From Cellulomonas sp. JH27-2 (GTDB taxonomy: Bacteria; Actinomycetota; Actinomycetes; Actinomycetales; Cellulomonadaceae), in NCBI RefSeq assembly GCF_014837175.1, contig NZ_JACYFR010000006.1:124001-188000 (forward strand): DNA of 64,000 nt, given 5' to 3'. How positions within the stretch are numbered: position 1 is the first letter of the stretch; each line of letters opens with the position of its first letter. This document shows positions 1-14,034 of the stretch, in pieces. The translations under genes were made by a program, and so were the position numbers. Under the pieces are notes generated by a model. The model was not told the origin of the DNA and ran no database searches. It saw only the letters and a list, made by a program, of their open reading frames with translations.

Positions 1-1
1 C

Positions 2-433
2 CACGCGGTCGTCGAGCACGTCAAGGGCCAGCTGAAGCCGGTCTACCGCCAGGACGTGACCGTCGCCGCGGCCAAGAAGCAGGTCGACGACGACATCGGC
101 GACGACCTGGACCTGCTGCTGCAGGCCGCGGAGCTGGTGGTCACCTCGCAGTTCGGCTCGACGTCGATGCTGCAGCGCAAGCTGCGCGTCGGGTTCGCCA
201 AGGCCGGCCGGCTCATGGACCTGCTCGAGTCGCGCGAGATCGTCGGGCCGTCCGAGGGGTCCAAGGCCCGCGAGGTGCTGGTCCAGCCCGACGACCTGCC
301 GGGCACGCTGGCCATGCTGCGCGGCGCCCCGGGGGACGACGACGGCGGCATGCCGGGCGACCCGCCCGTCGCGACCGACTACTTCGACGACGACGAAGGG
401 GACGACGCCGGCTGGTCCGGCGCGGGCCGGTGA
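2..433 (+). CDS. ftsK: FtsK/SpoIIIE DNA translocase, C-terminal end (5' truncated by window)
   Basis: Only the last 143 residues are present, and the reading frame enters at base 2. FtsK pumps double-stranded DNA at the division septum and brings the chromosome dimer-resolution site to XerCD. What is seen is the end of the motor domain and the winged-helix gamma domain ([20 protein letters not shown] to [13 protein letters not shown]), which in this family reads the polar KOPS sequences. An acidic, low-complexity tail ([10 protein letters not shown]) follows. The stop codon overlaps the GTG of the next gene by four bases (GTGA), so the two are probably translated together. The position before pgsA, cinA and clgR is the usual actinobacterial order. 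The N-terminal membrane part lies outside the window. Confidence 0.93.
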   Translation, partial: HAVVEHVKGQLKPVYRQDVTVAAAKKQVDDDIGDDLDLLLQAAELVVTSQFGSTSMLQRKLRVGFAKAGRLMDLLESREIVGPSEGSKAREVLVQPDDLPGTLAMLRGAPGDDDGGMPGDPPVATDYFDDDEGDDAGWSGAGR

Positions 434-2682
434 ACCTGCGGACGGACGCGGGCCAGGTGCCCGCGTCGTTCCTCGGGTCGTCCGACACGTTCAGCACGGT
501 CAGCAGCATCCTCGGCATCATCGCGATCATCGCGCTGATAGCCGTGCTGGTGCTGATGTCGCGACAGCGCCGTGAGGTGCGTCGGGCCAACGAGCTGCTC
601 GCGCTGTCCCGCGAGCTGCGGCACCGCTACGACGCGCTGCAGTCGGTCACCCGCGAGGGTGCGCTCGTCTCGTCGTTGTCCGGGCGGGTGCTCGACATCT
701 CCGACCGGGCCGCGGCGATCCTGGGCGTCGACCCGGCGTCGTCGGTGGGGCGTCAGCTCGGGGACCTGCCCGTGGTGCTGGTGAACGAGACGGGCCTGGC
801 GATGAACCCGTCGGCGGTGCTGGGGCATCGGGCCGGCATGGGGCGGGCCGGCTTCACCGTCGACTCCGAGCTCGTGGGTGTCGCGCTGCCCGGCGGCCCG
901 CAGGGGCAGGCGCGCATGGTGCAGGTCTCGAGCCAGCTCGTGCCGGCCGGGGACGGTGACAGCGCCGCCGTGCTCACGACGCTCGTCGACGTCACGGGGC
1001 GGCGCGAGGTCGAGGCTGCGCTGTCACGCAGCGAGACGCAGTTCCGCGTCGCGATGGAGAACGCGCCCATCGGCATGGCGCTCGTCGACCTGGACTGGGT
1101 GATCGTCGAGGCCAACGCCGCGTTGGCCGAGCTGCTCGGCACCAGCGTCGCGGCGCTGCGGGGCTATCCGATGGCGGACCTGAGCACCGCCGACACGCGC
1201 GCGACCGAGCGCCTCGAGGTGGACCGGCTGCTCGGCGGCGGGCAGCACCGGTTCTCGCTCGAGAAGCGCTACCAGCGCGCCGACGGCCACCAGGTGTGGG
1301 TCGTGCTCGACGCCGCGCTCGTCCGGGCGCCGTCGGGCGCACCCGACCACTTCGTCGTCCAGGTCCGGGACTCCACCGAGTCGCGGCTGCAGGCGGAGAT
1401 GCTCACGCACCGCGCGATGCACGACCCGCTGACAGGCCTGGCCAACCGGACGCTCCTGCAGGAGGTCCTCCAGTCCGTGCTGGAGCAGCCCGGCATCGTG
1501 GACCGCGTCGCGGTGCTCGCGTGCGACCTGGACGGGTTCAAGGAGATCAACGACCGCTACGGGCACGCGGCGGGCGACGAGGTGCTGGTCCACGTCGCGG
1601 GCGTGCTGCGCGCGGCCACGGCGCGGCGCGGGACTGTCGCGCGGCTCGGCGGCGACGAGTTCGTCGTCGTCGTCCAGGACACCGACGGACCGAAGGCCGT
1701 CTTCGAGGTGGCGGCCGCGATCCACGCCGGGCTCCAGGAGCCGGTGCGCGTCGCGCGTCGTCGGCTCAGCGTGGGCGCGAGCATCGGCATCGCGCTGGCC
1801 GAGCCCGAGGCCGTCGAGGGTGGGGCGCCGTCCATGCTCGCCGCGGCGGACGCCGCGCTCTACCGCGCCAAGGGCTCGGGCCGCGGCCGGACCGAGGTGT
1901 ACGACCAGTCGATGAGCCGAGCGAGCGGTTCCGACCTGCAGCGGGAGATCGCGAGCGCGCTCGAGACCGGCGAGCTGGTCGTGTACTACCAGCCCATCGT
2001 CGATCTCGGCGACCAACGCGTGGTCGGCTACGAGGCGCTCATCCGCTGGCGGCACCCCTACCGTGGCCTGCTGCTGCCGCAGGCGTTCCTGTCGCTCGCG
2101 CAGGAGGCGGGTCTGTCCGTGCCGCTGGGGCAGTTCGTCGCCCGACGGGTCGTCGAGGCGGTCGCGGCGATGCCGGACCAGACGCGGTGGGTGTCGGTCA
2201 ACGTCTCCGCGGACCAGCTCGGTGACGGCGAGTTCGCGACGACGCTCCTCGCCGAGATCTCGCGCCACCGTGTCATGGCCGGTCGGATCGTCGTCGAGCT
2301 GACCGAGACCTCGCTCGTCGCCTCCGGGACGCGCATCCGGCACGAGCTCACGCAGCTGTCGGCAGCCGGCGTGCCCGTCCTGCTCGACGACTTCGGGACC
2401 GGCGTCTCGCCGCTGTCCTACCTGCGCGACCTGCCGGTGGCCGGCGTCAAGCTCGACATGTCCTTCACGTCGGGCATCCCCGACGACCCGACGGCCGGCA
2501 AGATCGCCCGCGCGTTGGGTGCCCTGGCGCGCGAGCTCGCGATGGTGACCATCGCGGAGGGGATCGAGCACGTCGAGCAGGCGGAGTTCCTGCACCGCAA
2601 CGGGTGGCGCTACGGGCAGGGCTGGCTGTTCGGCAGCGCGCAGCCGGTGGAGACCGTGCTGGACCCGCGCACCGCGGGCTGA
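430..2682 (+). CDS. Membrane PAS-PAS-GGDEF-EAL cyclic-di-GMP turnover protein
   Basis: 750 residues. One predicted membrane helix (about residues 26-43, rich in I/A/L/V) is followed by a basic stretch. A first PAS-like domain spans about 60-175 and a second about 198-315 ([20 protein letters not shown]), then a GGDEF domain with an intact GGDEF motif at 407-411, then an EAL domain with YEALIRW (EAL at 535-537) and the loop-6 motif DDFGTG near 653. Both the cyclase and the phosphodiesterase signatures look intact, so either or both activities are possible. I see no RxxD inhibitory site at the usual distance before GGDEF. The GTG start overlaps the ftsK stop, which implies translational coupling to a DNA-segregation motor; I know of no functional link. 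It converges on capA with only four bases between the stops. Confidence 0.9.
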   Translation: MNLRTDAGQVPASFLGSSDTFSTVSSILGIIAIIALIAVLVLMSRQRREVRRANELLALSRELRHRYDALQSVTREGALVSSLSGRVLDISDRAAAILGVDPASSVGRQLGDLPVVLVNETGLAMNPSAVLGHRAGMGRAGFTVDSELVGVALPGGPQGQARMVQVSSQLVPAGDGDSAAVLTTLVDVTGRREVEAALSRSETQFRVAMENAPIGMALVDLDWVIVEANAALAELLGTSVAALRGYPMADLSTADTRATERLEVDRLLGGGQHRFSLEKRYQRADGHQVWVVLDAALVRAPSGAPDHFVVQVRDSTESRLQAEMLTHRAMHDPLTGLANRTLLQEVLQSVLEQPGIVDRVAVLACDLDGFKEINDRYGHAAGDEVLVHVAGVLRAATARRGTVARLGGDEFVVVVQDTDGPKAVFEVAAAIHAGLQEPVRVARRRLSVGASIGIALAEPEAVEGGAPSMLAAADAALYRAKGSGRGRTEVYDQSMSRASGSDLQREIASALETGELVVYYQPIVDLGDQRVVGYEALIRWRHPYRGLLLPQAFLSLAQEAGLSVPLGQFVARRVVEAVAAMPDQTRWVSVNVSADQLGDGEFATTLLAEISRHRVMAGRIVVELTETSLVASGTRIRHELTQLSAAGVPVLLDDFGTGVSPLSYLRDLPVAGVKLDMSFTSGIPDDPTAGKIARALGALARELAMVTIAEGIEHVEQAEFLHRNGWRYGQGWLFGSAQPVETVLDPRTAG

Positions 2683-2686
2683 CCCG

Positions 2687-3994
2687 TCAGGACGTGCGCG
2701 GCACGACCGTGGGCTCCGGACCCGTGGGGATCACCGGGCTGGTCCGCTCGGGTGCCTCGTCGCCCGCCGCGGCGGTGACACGTGCGACGCGCTCGGTGAC
2801 CTTCGTCGCGCTCAGGTGCGCGGTGCCGTCGGTGATGTCGGTCAGTGCGTGCACCTCGTGCCCGCCGAGGCGGTCGACGGTGATCGGCGTCCACTCGACG
2901 GACGTCACGCGCGCGGGTCCCGCCGGGTGCTCGCCGGACGCCGCCGGGCTCGTCACGTGCGCCGTCAGGAGGATGCCGGAGTCGGTGTTCGCGACGCAGC
3001 ACGCCGAGTCCTGGTTCGACAGGTAGTTGCCCAGCCCGTAGGCGACCCACATGCCGTCGCCGTCGGGGCCGCCCTCGAGCTTCGCGACCGGCTGCGGGAC
3101 GTGTGCGTGGTGGCCGATCACGAGGTCGAACTGACCCGAGTCGGCCAGCTCCTGGTCGATGGCCTGCTGCTCCACCGACGGCTCGGTCCGGTACTCGACG
3201 CAGCAGTGCACGCTCGCGATGACGAGGTCCGCACCGTCGGCGCGTGCCTGCTTCGCCTCCCTGACCATGGCGGGCACGTCGATGAGGTCGACCGACCAGG
3301 GCTTGGTGGACTCGACGGGCATCCCGTTGGTGCCGAACGCCGCAGCGATTTGCGCCACCGTGATCGTCTGGCCGGCGCGCTCGAGGCGGTAGAGCTGCGG
3401 CTGCGCGGCCTCCGTCTCGGTGCGGGCCGTGCCGACGTGCCCGAGCCCCGCAGCGTCGAGGGCGTCCAGGGTCGAGGTCACACCGGCGAACCCGCGGTCC
3501 ACGGAGTGGTTCGACGACGTGGAGCAGCCGTCCCAGCCCTGCTCCTTCAGGTCCTGCGCCAGCTGCGCGGGGGCGGCGAAGACCGGGTAGCCGGACGGCT
3601 TGGTGCCCGCAGGGGCCAGCGGCACCTCCAGGTGGCAGATCGCGAGGTCGGCGCCGGCGATCCACGGGTCCATGGGGGACAGGAGCGAGCTGAAGTCGTA
3701 GCCGGTCGTCGTCCGCGCGTCCGCGTCGACGGGCAGGTGGGGCAGGACGTCGCCCGCCGCGACGATCGTGAAGTCGGCGTCGGGCTCGGGCGTCCGTGTC
3801 GGGCTCGGGGTCGGTGTCGTGGCCGCCGGGGCCGGCGACACGAGCTCGGCGTCCTGCGCGGTCACGCTCGCGGCGGGATCCGTCGGGCCTAGGAACGCGA
3901 CGGCGGCGCCGCTCGCCGTCGCCACGACGAGCGCGAAGGCGGCCACGCTCGCGAGCATGCGGGAGCGTGGGTGGGTGCGGACGTGACGAGTCAT
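2687..3994 (-). CDS. CapA family protein (poly-gamma-glutamate synthesis / metallophosphatase fold)
   Basis: 435 residues from the ATG at 3994. A hydrophobic segment after RTHPRSRM (about residues 13-34) looks like a signal anchor, followed by a Thr/Pro-rich linker. The CapA-fold signatures are VAAGDVLPHLP, ICHLEVPLAPAG, SSNHSVDRG, VASVHCCVEY, VIGHHAHVPQPV and AYGLGNYLSNQ; the His, Asp and Asn residues in these place it in the calcineurin-like metallophosphatase group. Family members are involved in capsule or poly-glutamate export, but many actinobacterial copies have no assigned substrate. There are no capB/capC neighbours, so a poly-glutamate role is not supported here; an exported phosphatase-like enzyme is equally likely. 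An upstream extension in the same frame has no initiation signals and overlaps pgsA, so the shorter start was chosen. Confidence 0.85.
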   Translation of the reverse strand: MTRHVRTHPRSRMLASVAAFALVVATASGAAVAFLGPTDPAASVTAQDAELVSPAPAATTPTPSPTRTPEPDADFTIVAAGDVLPHLPVDADARTTTGYDFSSLLSPMDPWIAGADLAICHLEVPLAPAGTKPSGYPVFAAPAQLAQDLKEQGWDGCSTSSNHSVDRGFAGVTSTLDALDAAGLGHVGTARTETEAAQPQLYRLERAGQTITVAQIAAAFGTNGMPVESTKPWSVDLIDVPAMVREAKQARADGADLVIASVHCCVEYRTEPSVEQQAIDQELADSGQFDLVIGHHAHVPQPVAKLEGGPDGDGMWVAYGLGNYLSNQDSACCVANTDSGILLTAHVTSPAASGEHPAGPARVTSVEWTPITVDRLGGHEVHALTDITDGTAHLSATKVTERVARVTAAAGDEAPERTSPVIPTGPEPTVVPRTS

Positions 3995-4026
3995 CTGCGA
4001 GTGTGGATCGGGAGAAGCACAGCGGG

Positions 4027-4036
4027 ACTTTAGGCT
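4027..4036. promoter_or_regulatory. Overlapping divergent -10 elements for capA and pgsA
   Basis: On the minus strand TAAAGT (4027-4032) is a -10 candidate for capA. On the plus strand TAGGCT (4031-4036) lies exactly six bases before GTG 4043 of pgsA, fitting a leaderless start. The two hexamers share two bases, so the promoters may exclude each other. Confidence 0.5.
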
Positions 4037-4042
4037 GTGCCC

Positions 4043-4633
4043 GTGGTCCCCTCCGAATCGCCGTCCCCCTGGAACGCGGCGAACGTCCTGACGATGCTGC
4101 GCATCGCGCTGGTCCCTTTCTTCGCGTGGGCCATGCTCGCGGACGGTGGGCACACCACGACGTGGCGTCTGGTGGCTGCCGGGCTGTTCGCCCTGGCTGC
4201 GGTGACGGACCGGGTCGACGGCTGGCTGGCACGCCGCAACGACCAGATCACCGACCTGGGCAAGCTGATGGACCCCATCGCCGACAAGCTGCTCATGGGG
4301 ACCGCGCTGATCCTGCTGTCGGCGCTGGGGGACCTGTGGTGGTGGGTCACCGTGGTGATCCTGGTCCGCGAGATCGGGATCACGGTGCTGCGGATGTTCC
4401 TGCTGCGGTACGTCGTCCTGCCCGCGTCGCGCGGTGGCAAGGTCAAGACCGTCGTCCAGTCGTTCGCGATCGGGCTGTACATCCTGCCGCTCGACGCGAT
4501 GCCGTCGTGGGTCTCGGTCCTCGCGGCCGTCGTCATGGCGGCAGCCCTGGTCCTGACCGTCGCGACGGGGATCGACTACCTGCTCGCGGCTCGGCGGATC
4601 CGCCGAGCCGCCACGATCCCGCCGGGCATCTGA
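4043..4633 (+). CDS. pgsA: CDP-diacylglycerol-glycerol-3-phosphate 3-phosphatidyltransferase
   Basis: 196 residues. It transfers phosphatidyl from CDP-diacylglycerol to glycerol-3-phosphate, the committed step to phosphatidylglycerol and cardiolipin at the membrane. The CDP-alcohol phosphotransferase signature D-x2-DG-x2-AR-x8-G-x3-D-x3-D is complete in DRVDGWLARRNDQI followed by TDLGKLMDPIADK. Several hydrophobic helices surround it, as expected for this integral membrane enzyme. GTG 4043 was chosen over GTG 4037 because the -10 hexamer TAGGCT ends at 4036 and would place the transcript start on 4043. The next gene begins one base after the stop, so the two are cotranscribed. Confidence 0.92.
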   Translation: MVPSESPSPWNAANVLTMLRIALVPFFAWAMLADGGHTTTWRLVAAGLFALAAVTDRVDGWLARRNDQITDLGKLMDPIADKLLMGTALILLSALGDLWWWVTVVILVREIGITVLRMFLLRYVVLPASRGGKVKTVVQSFAIGLYILPLDAMPSWVSVLAAVVMAAALVLTVATGIDYLLAARRIRRAATIPPGI

Positions 4634-4634
4634 G

Positions 4635-5165
4635 GTGGTCGCCGACGGCTACACGGCGAGCGCTGCTCTGCTGGACCTGCTGCGGTCCCGCGGCATGACG
4701 GTGGCCACCGCCGAGTCGCTCACCGGCGGCGAGCTGTGCTCGCGCCTCGTGGACGTCGCGGGCGCGTCGGACGTCGTTCGGGGCGGGGTCGTGACCTACG
4801 CGACCGACACCAAGACCTCCGTCCTCGGCGTCGACGCCGAGCTCCTGGCGCGGCGTGGGCCCGTCGACCCGGACGTCGCCCGCGCGATGGCGCGCGGCGT
4901 GCGGCGGCTGCTGGGGGCGGACGTCGGGGTGGCCACGACGGGTGTCGCGGGGCCGGGACCCAGCGACGGGCATGACGCGGGGACGGTCTTCGTGGCCGTC
5001 GCTCGCGGACCAGGTGACGGCGACGACTTGGTCGACCTCGTGCGAGAGCTCCACCTGACGGGCGGCCGGGATGTCGTCAGGGACGGTGCGGTCCGCGCGG
5101 CCCTCGCGCTGGTGACGACGGCACTGGGGGTGCCGGGTGGCAGCACCGGGCCGGTGCCGGGGTGA
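4635..5165 (+). CDS. pncC: CinA C-terminal-type nicotinamide-nucleotide amidase (PncC)
   Basis: 176 residues, a stand-alone CinA C-terminal domain. The family deamidates nicotinamide mononucleotide to nicotinate mononucleotide in NAD recycling. Seen: [17 protein letters not shown] near the N-terminus, the [12 protein letters not shown] segment, and TTGVAGPGP, which are the conserved CinA-C blocks. The length fits the single-domain form; the N-terminal molybdopterin-binding-like domain of full CinA is absent. It starts one base after the pgsA stop and belongs to the pgsA-cinA-clgR run common in actinobacteria. Annotation simply as a competence/damage-inducible CinA family protein would also be correct. 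Confidence 0.9.
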   Translation: MVADGYTASAALLDLLRSRGMTVATAESLTGGELCSRLVDVAGASDVVRGGVVTYATDTKTSVLGVDAELLARRGPVDPDVARAMARGVRRLLGADVGVATTGVAGPGPSDGHDAGTVFVAVARGPGDGDDLVDLVRELHLTGGRDVVRDGAVRAALALVTTALGVPGGSTGPVPG

Positions 5166-5270
5166 AAACCCGGTCCAAGAAGTCCCGGCCCGCAGGATCG
5201 TCGGGAACACACCGACCAGGCAGATCGTTGCAAGGTCCGTGATGAACACGCGACCTCCGTCCCGGCACGA

Positions 5271-5301
5271 CACCCACCGTGTGGGTGGAGCACGGTACGG
5301 T
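5271..5301 (+). promoter_or_regulatory. clgR promoter with adjacent inverted repeat
   Basis: A perfect 7-bp inverted repeat CACCCAC-CGT-GTGGGTG lies at 5271-5287, and the -10 candidate TACGGT at 5296-5301 follows closely. No good -35 hexamer is seen. The repeat would be well placed as an operator; it does not resemble the ClgR site known from corynebacteria. Confidence 0.4.
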
Positions 5302-5346
5302 GAGACGGTCGGACAGAAGCGGACGGACGTGAGAGGGGGAGCCCCG

Positions 5347-5685
5347 ATGGTCGTACTGCGCCGAGAGATCGGTGACGTGCTGCGTGATGCGCGGCAGCGT
5401 CAAGGGCGGACCCTTCGTGAGGTGTCGTCAGCAGCGAGGGTCTCGCTCGGGTACCTGAGCGAGGTCGAGCGAGGGCAGAAGGAGGCGTCGTCGGAGCTGT
5501 TGCACAGCATCTGCGAGGCGCTGGACGTCCCGATGTCGTTGATCCTGCGTGAGGTCAGCGACCGTGTGGCGGTCTCCGAGGGCCTGCTCATCCCGGACAC
5601 CGTGCCGGCGGACCTGGCGGTGTCGATCGATGGCGTCGACGCCGGCTGGGCCAGGACACGCTCCGAGTTCGCGCCGATCGGCTGA
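5347..5685 (+). CDS. clgR: ClgR-type XRE helix-turn-helix transcriptional activator
   Basis: 112 residues. The N-terminal half is an XRE/Cro helix-turn-helix ([20 protein letters not shown], then [20 protein letters not shown]). ClgR activates clp protease and other proteostasis genes in actinobacteria and is itself a Clp substrate. The family identity rests on the conserved block [20 protein letters not shown] and on the position after pgsA-cinA. The C-terminus (RSEFAPIG) is short and lacks an obvious LAA-type degron. ATG 5347 follows GAGAGGGGGA, a fair ribosome site. A longer in-frame reading upstream has no start signals and lies across the promoter. It ends just before a strong terminator. 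Confidence 0.88.
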   Translation: MVVLRREIGDVLRDARQRQGRTLREVSSAARVSLGYLSEVERGQKEASSELLHSICEALDVPMSLILREVSDRVAVSEGLLIPDTVPADLAVSIDGVDAGWARTRSEFAPIG

Positions 5686-5700
5686 TCCAGCGCTCCACGA

Positions 5701-5732
5701 ACGGGCCACGAACCACTCGGTTCGTGGCCCGT
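5701..5732. terminator. Bidirectional terminator between clgR and nei2
   Basis: A perfect 14-bp stem (ACGGGCCACGAACC with its complement) closes a 4-base loop ACTC. It lies 15 bases after the clgR stop and before the nei2 stop on the other strand, so it can end both converging transcripts. Confidence 0.85.
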
Positions 5733-5760
5733 CGTCGTTCCCCGGGGGCGGGCGTGAGCC

Positions 5761-6516
5761 TCACGGCGCCTGGCAGCGCGGGCAGTAGTAGATCTGCCGG
5801 TCCTGGGGCGGCTCGCCGGCGCGCCCGACCGTGATGCGGGTCCCGCAGCGCGGGCACGGCAGGCGCTCACGCCCGTAGACCTTGCCCGGGCGCACGTCGT
5901 GCAGGACGGAGCGCTGCAGCTGTCGCCGGCCAGCCAGCAGCAGGCGAGCGGGATCGGCGACCTCGTCGGCCGGTGCCCACGGCCAGATCCCCTCGGCGAA
6001 CAGGGCCTCCGCGGTGAAGATCGTGCCGAGTCCGGCGGCGACCCGCTGGTCGAGCAGCACCTCGGCGACCGGCCGCGACCCTGCGCCGGCCCAACGGCGC
6101 AGGATCTCCTCGACATCCACCTGCGAGCCGAGCAGGTCCGGGCCCAGGTGCCCGACGACGCTCGCCTCGTCGGCGGTCGCGACGACGTCGACCATGCCGA
6201 GCAACCTCCCGATCGCAGTCCACTCGCCGTCAGCCAGCACGACGCGCACCTCGTGCGACCGGGCCGCGGCGCGGTCGGATCCCGTCGGCTCGATGCGCCA
6301 CGTGCCGTCCATGCGCAGGTGCGTGTGGAGCGTGCGGCCGTCGTCGAGGCGTGTGAGCAGGTGCTTGCCGACCGACTGCGTGCCCAGCACGGTCGCTCCG
6401 ACGAGGTCCACGGTCGCGACCGACGGCCAGCGCAGCTCGGCCCGCACCAACCGGCGACCAGCCAGCGCGGAGTCGAGGCGTGTGGCCGCCCGCCGGACGG
6501 TGTCTCCCTCAGGCAC
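5761..6516 (-). CDS. Fpg/Nei family DNA glycosylase/AP lyase (Nei2-like)
   Basis: 251 residues. Base-excision repair enzyme that removes oxidised bases and cuts the abasic site. Seen: initiator Met (GTG) followed by PEGDT, giving the catalytic Pro2 and Glu3; VGKHLLTRL with the conserved lysine; HTHLRMDG; the helix-two-turn-helix region LLDQRVAAGLGTIFTAEALF; and a C-terminal zinc finger CPRCG to YYCPRC. The start is fixed by the need for Pro2. The gene lies 11 bases after the lhr stop in the same direction, the same pairing of an Lhr helicase and a Nei2 glycosylase seen in mycobacteria. Nei (endonuclease VIII) and Fpg are not separable with certainty here; the lhr linkage favours Nei2. Confidence 0.9.
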   Translation of the reverse strand: MPEGDTVRRAATRLDSALAGRRLVRAELRWPSVATVDLVGATVLGTQSVGKHLLTRLDDGRTLHTHLRMDGTWRIEPTGSDRAAARSHEVRVVLADGEWTAIGRLLGMVDVVATADEASVVGHLGPDLLGSQVDVEEILRRWAGAGSRPVAEVLLDQRVAAGLGTIFTAEALFAEGIWPWAPADEVADPARLLLAGRRQLQRSVLHDVRPGKVYGRERLPCPRCGTRITVGRAGEPPQDRQIYYCPRCQAP

Positions 6517-6527
6517 CGCAGGCTCCC

Positions 6528-11618
<5,091 letters not shown>

Positions 11619-11686
11619 GCCGACATCGTCGCAGGCACCGCCCACATCCGCTCCGGACAGGCCCCGCGGGATGGCAGGCTGACCCC

Positions 11687-11920
11687 GTGAGATTCCGAGA
11701 GTTCTGGCAGCTGGTCGACGAGGTGCTCGGCAGCGCCCACGGGCGGGAGCTGACACGCTCGCTGGTGATCGGCTCGCTCGACGACCGCACGCCCGAGCAG
11801 GCGCTCGACGCCGGCGTCGAGCCGCGCGTCGTCTGGCACGCGCTGTGCGACGAGCTCGACATCCCCGAGCCGCAGCGCTGGGGCACCGACCTGGGCCGCC
11901 AGGCCCCGCCGCGCCGGTGA
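11687..11920 (+). CDS. DUF3046 small conserved actinobacterial protein
   Basis: 77 residues beginning MRFREFWQLVDEVLGSAHG, with a DELDIPEPQRWG block typical of DUF3046. Members are short, cytoplasmic and nearly always near recA-recX in actinobacteria; no function is known. The GTG start is six bases after CAGGCT, a near-consensus -10, so the message may lack a leader. The stop overlaps the next GTG by four bases (GTGA). Confidence 0.85.
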   Translation: MRFREFWQLVDEVLGSAHGRELTRSLVIGSLDDRTPEQALDAGVEPRVVWHALCDELDIPEPQRWGTDLGRQAPPRR

Positions 11921-14034
11921 GCGGCGACCGACAGGCCGCGCCGCCGCCCGTGCCCTCGGGCGACGTCGACCGTCGCCGCTGGCACCCCGACCTGGCGGAC
12001 GTCGGCGACGTGGCCGTCGCGATCGCGAGCACGGCCCTCGGCCTCGGTCTGGCGATCGCGCTCGTCGACGACGTCGGGGCGTCGAGCCCGCTGCCCGTGC
12101 TGGCCGCCGCGCTGGTCGTCGGTCTCGGCGACCTGCTCCTGCGTGCCCCGATGCGCGCGCTCGCTCGGCTGACCGGTGCGGGTGGCGCGCTCGTCGTGGG
12201 CCTGGTCGCGCAGATCGCGCTGGTCTGGTTCGCGCTCTGGGTCATGCCGGGCATCCACGTGGACGAGCCGGTCGGCGCCGTCTGGGTGCTCGTCGTGACG
12301 TCGATCGTGATGGCCGTCGGGCGCTGGCTGTGGGGGGCCAACGACAGCGAGTACGTGGTCGCGGACGTCCTGCGCCGTGCCCGGCGGCAGGCGCGGCGGG
12401 ACGCCCGACGCGGCACCGCCCAGCCCGTGGCCCCGGCGCAGGCCGGTCTGCTCGTCGTGCAGCTCGACGGCGTCGGCGAACCCGTCCTGCGCGAGGCGAT
12501 CGAGGCGGGGCTCGCGCCGACGATCCAGCGATGGATCCGTGACGGCACCCACACGCTCGACGGGTGGTGGGCACGCATCCCGTCGACGACCCCCGCGAGC
12601 CAGGCCGGTCTCCTGCACGGCGACTCCTCGCCGATCCCCGCGTTCCGGTGGTGGGACCGCGGGCTGGGGCGCCTGGTGGTGACCAACCACCCCGCGGACG
12701 CCGCGCTCGTCGAGCGGCGCCTGAGCAACGGCGAGGGACTGCTGGCGGGCGGCGGGACGGCCGTGTCGACCATGTTCTCCGGCGACGCACGCACGACGTT
12801 CGTCGTGATGAGCCGCAGCCGCACGCCGGGGCCCGACGGGACCGGGTCCGGGCTCGGACCGGGGCCGGAGTTCCTCCGCTTCTTCGCCAGCCCGTTCGTC
12901 CTGGCGCGTGCCGTCAGCCTGACGATCGGAGAGATGGTCAAGGAGCTCTACCAGGCGCGTCGCCAGCGCGTGCGCGACGTGCTGCCGCGCATCTCCCGGC
13001 GGGGCTGGTACGTCGTCCTGCGCGGCGTCACCAACGTCGCGATGCGCGACCTCAACACGTCGCTGGTCGCGGAGGCCGTCGTCGCCGGCGTGCCGGTCGT
13101 CTACGTCGACCTCGTGGACTACGACGAGATCGCCCACCACGCCGGCCCCACGCGGCCCGAGTCGCTGCGCGCGCTCGAGGGGCTCGACCGGGTTCTGCAC
13201 ACGCTCGAGCAGGCCGTCGCCGCGGCCCCCCGGCGGTACCGGATCGTCGTGCTGTCCGACCACGGGCAGACCCTCGGAGCCACGTTCGAGCAGGTGGAGG
13301 GACGGACGCTGCTCGACACCGTGCGCGCGTTCATGGCCGAGCCCCAGGCCGACGGGGTCGCGAGCGGGACCGGTGAGGACTGGGGGCCGCTCAACGCCCT
13401 GCTCACCAACGCGTTCGGCGGTCGCCGGTCGGTGCTGGGCCCCGACGCGTCCGCCGAGGCGTCGCGCGCGCGCAGCGGTACCGAGCTGCCCGACGTGGTG
13501 ACGGTCGGGTCGGGGAACCTGGGGCTGGTCTGGTTCCCGCGCGAACCGGTCCGGCTCACGCTCGAGGACCTGCAGGACCGCTGGCCCGGGTTGGTCGCGG
13601 GTCTCGCGGCGACCGACGCGGTCGGTGTCGTCGTCGTCGACACGCGTGAGCGCGGGCTGGTCGCGATCGGCGCCGAGGGGCTCGTCCTCCTCGAGCAGGA
13701 CGGCGCCGAGCCCGAGGGCGTCGACCCGCTGGCGGGCTACGGGCCGCGGGCGCGCGCGGACCTCGCGCGCGCCGGACGGCTCGAGAACACCGGAGACCTG
13801 CTGCTGATCTCGCGGGTGACCGCTCAGGGGCACGTGCACGCGTTCGAGGGGCAGGTCGGCTCGCACGGGGGGATCGGCGGAAACCAGAACCACGCGTTCC
13901 TGCTGCATCCCACGGACTGGGGCGTCGACGACGACCTGCGCGAGCCGGTGGGCGAGGACCGGATCCTGGTGGGCGCGGAGTCCGTGCACGCACAGCTGGT
14001 CCGGTGGGCGGCTGCGGTGGGTCTGCGGCCGTGA
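11917..14034 (+). CDS. Membrane protein with holin-like N-terminus and alkaline phosphatase superfamily domain
   Basis: 705 residues. The first ~150 residues hold about four hydrophobic helices (VAVAIASTALGLGLAIALV; LPVLAAALVVGLGDLLL; GGALVVGLVAQIALVWFALW; VWVLVVTSIVMAVGRWLW), matching the DUF/phage-holin family IV type. The rest is an alkaline phosphatase-like metalloenzyme domain: LLVVQLDGVGEP (metal Asp), IPSTTPASQAG (nucleophile Thr), YVDLVDYDEIAHHAG, VVLSDHGQT (Asp-His), and the HGGIGG and QNHAF region near the end. The likely activity is cleavage of a phosphoryl ester or headgroup at the membrane; the substrate is unknown. The name phage holin reflects the helices only and nothing here suggests a phage. 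It is joined to both neighbours by 4-base GTGA overlaps. Confidence 0.82.
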   Translation: MSGDRQAAPPPVPSGDVDRRRWHPDLADVGDVAVAIASTALGLGLAIALVDDVGASSPLPVLAAALVVGLGDLLLRAPMRALARLTGAGGALVVGLVAQIALVWFALWVMPGIHVDEPVGAVWVLVVTSIVMAVGRWLWGANDSEYVVADVLRRARRQARRDARRGTAQPVAPAQAGLLVVQLDGVGEPVLREAIEAGLAPTIQRWIRDGTHTLDGWWARIPSTTPASQAGLLHGDSSPIPAFRWWDRGLGRLVVTNHPADAALVERRLSNGEGLLAGGGTAVSTMFSGDARTTFVVMSRSRTPGPDGTGSGLGPGPEFLRFFASPFVLARAVSLTIGEMVKELYQARRQRVRDVLPRISRRGWYVVLRGVTNVAMRDLNTSLVAEAVVAGVPVVYVDLVDYDEIAHHAGPTRPESLRALEGLDRVLHTLEQAVAAAPRRYRIVVLSDHGQTLGATFEQVEGRTLLDTVRAFMAEPQADGVASGTGEDWGPLNALLTNAFGGRRSVLGPDASAEASRARSGTELPDVVTVGSGNLGLVWFPREPVRLTLEDLQDRWPGLVAGLAATDAVGVVVVDTRERGLVAIGAEGLVLLEQDGAEPEGVDPLAGYGPRARADLARAGRLENTGDLLLISRVTAQGHVHAFEGQVGSHGGIGGNQNHAFLLHPTDWGVDDDLREPVGEDRILVGAESVHAQLVRWAAAVGLRP

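Noticed and set aside
11917..12360. Phage remnant suggested by the holin-like helices
   Set aside because: The helices are the N-terminus of a large phosphatase-fold protein in a conserved chromosomal operon; no phage gene is nearby.
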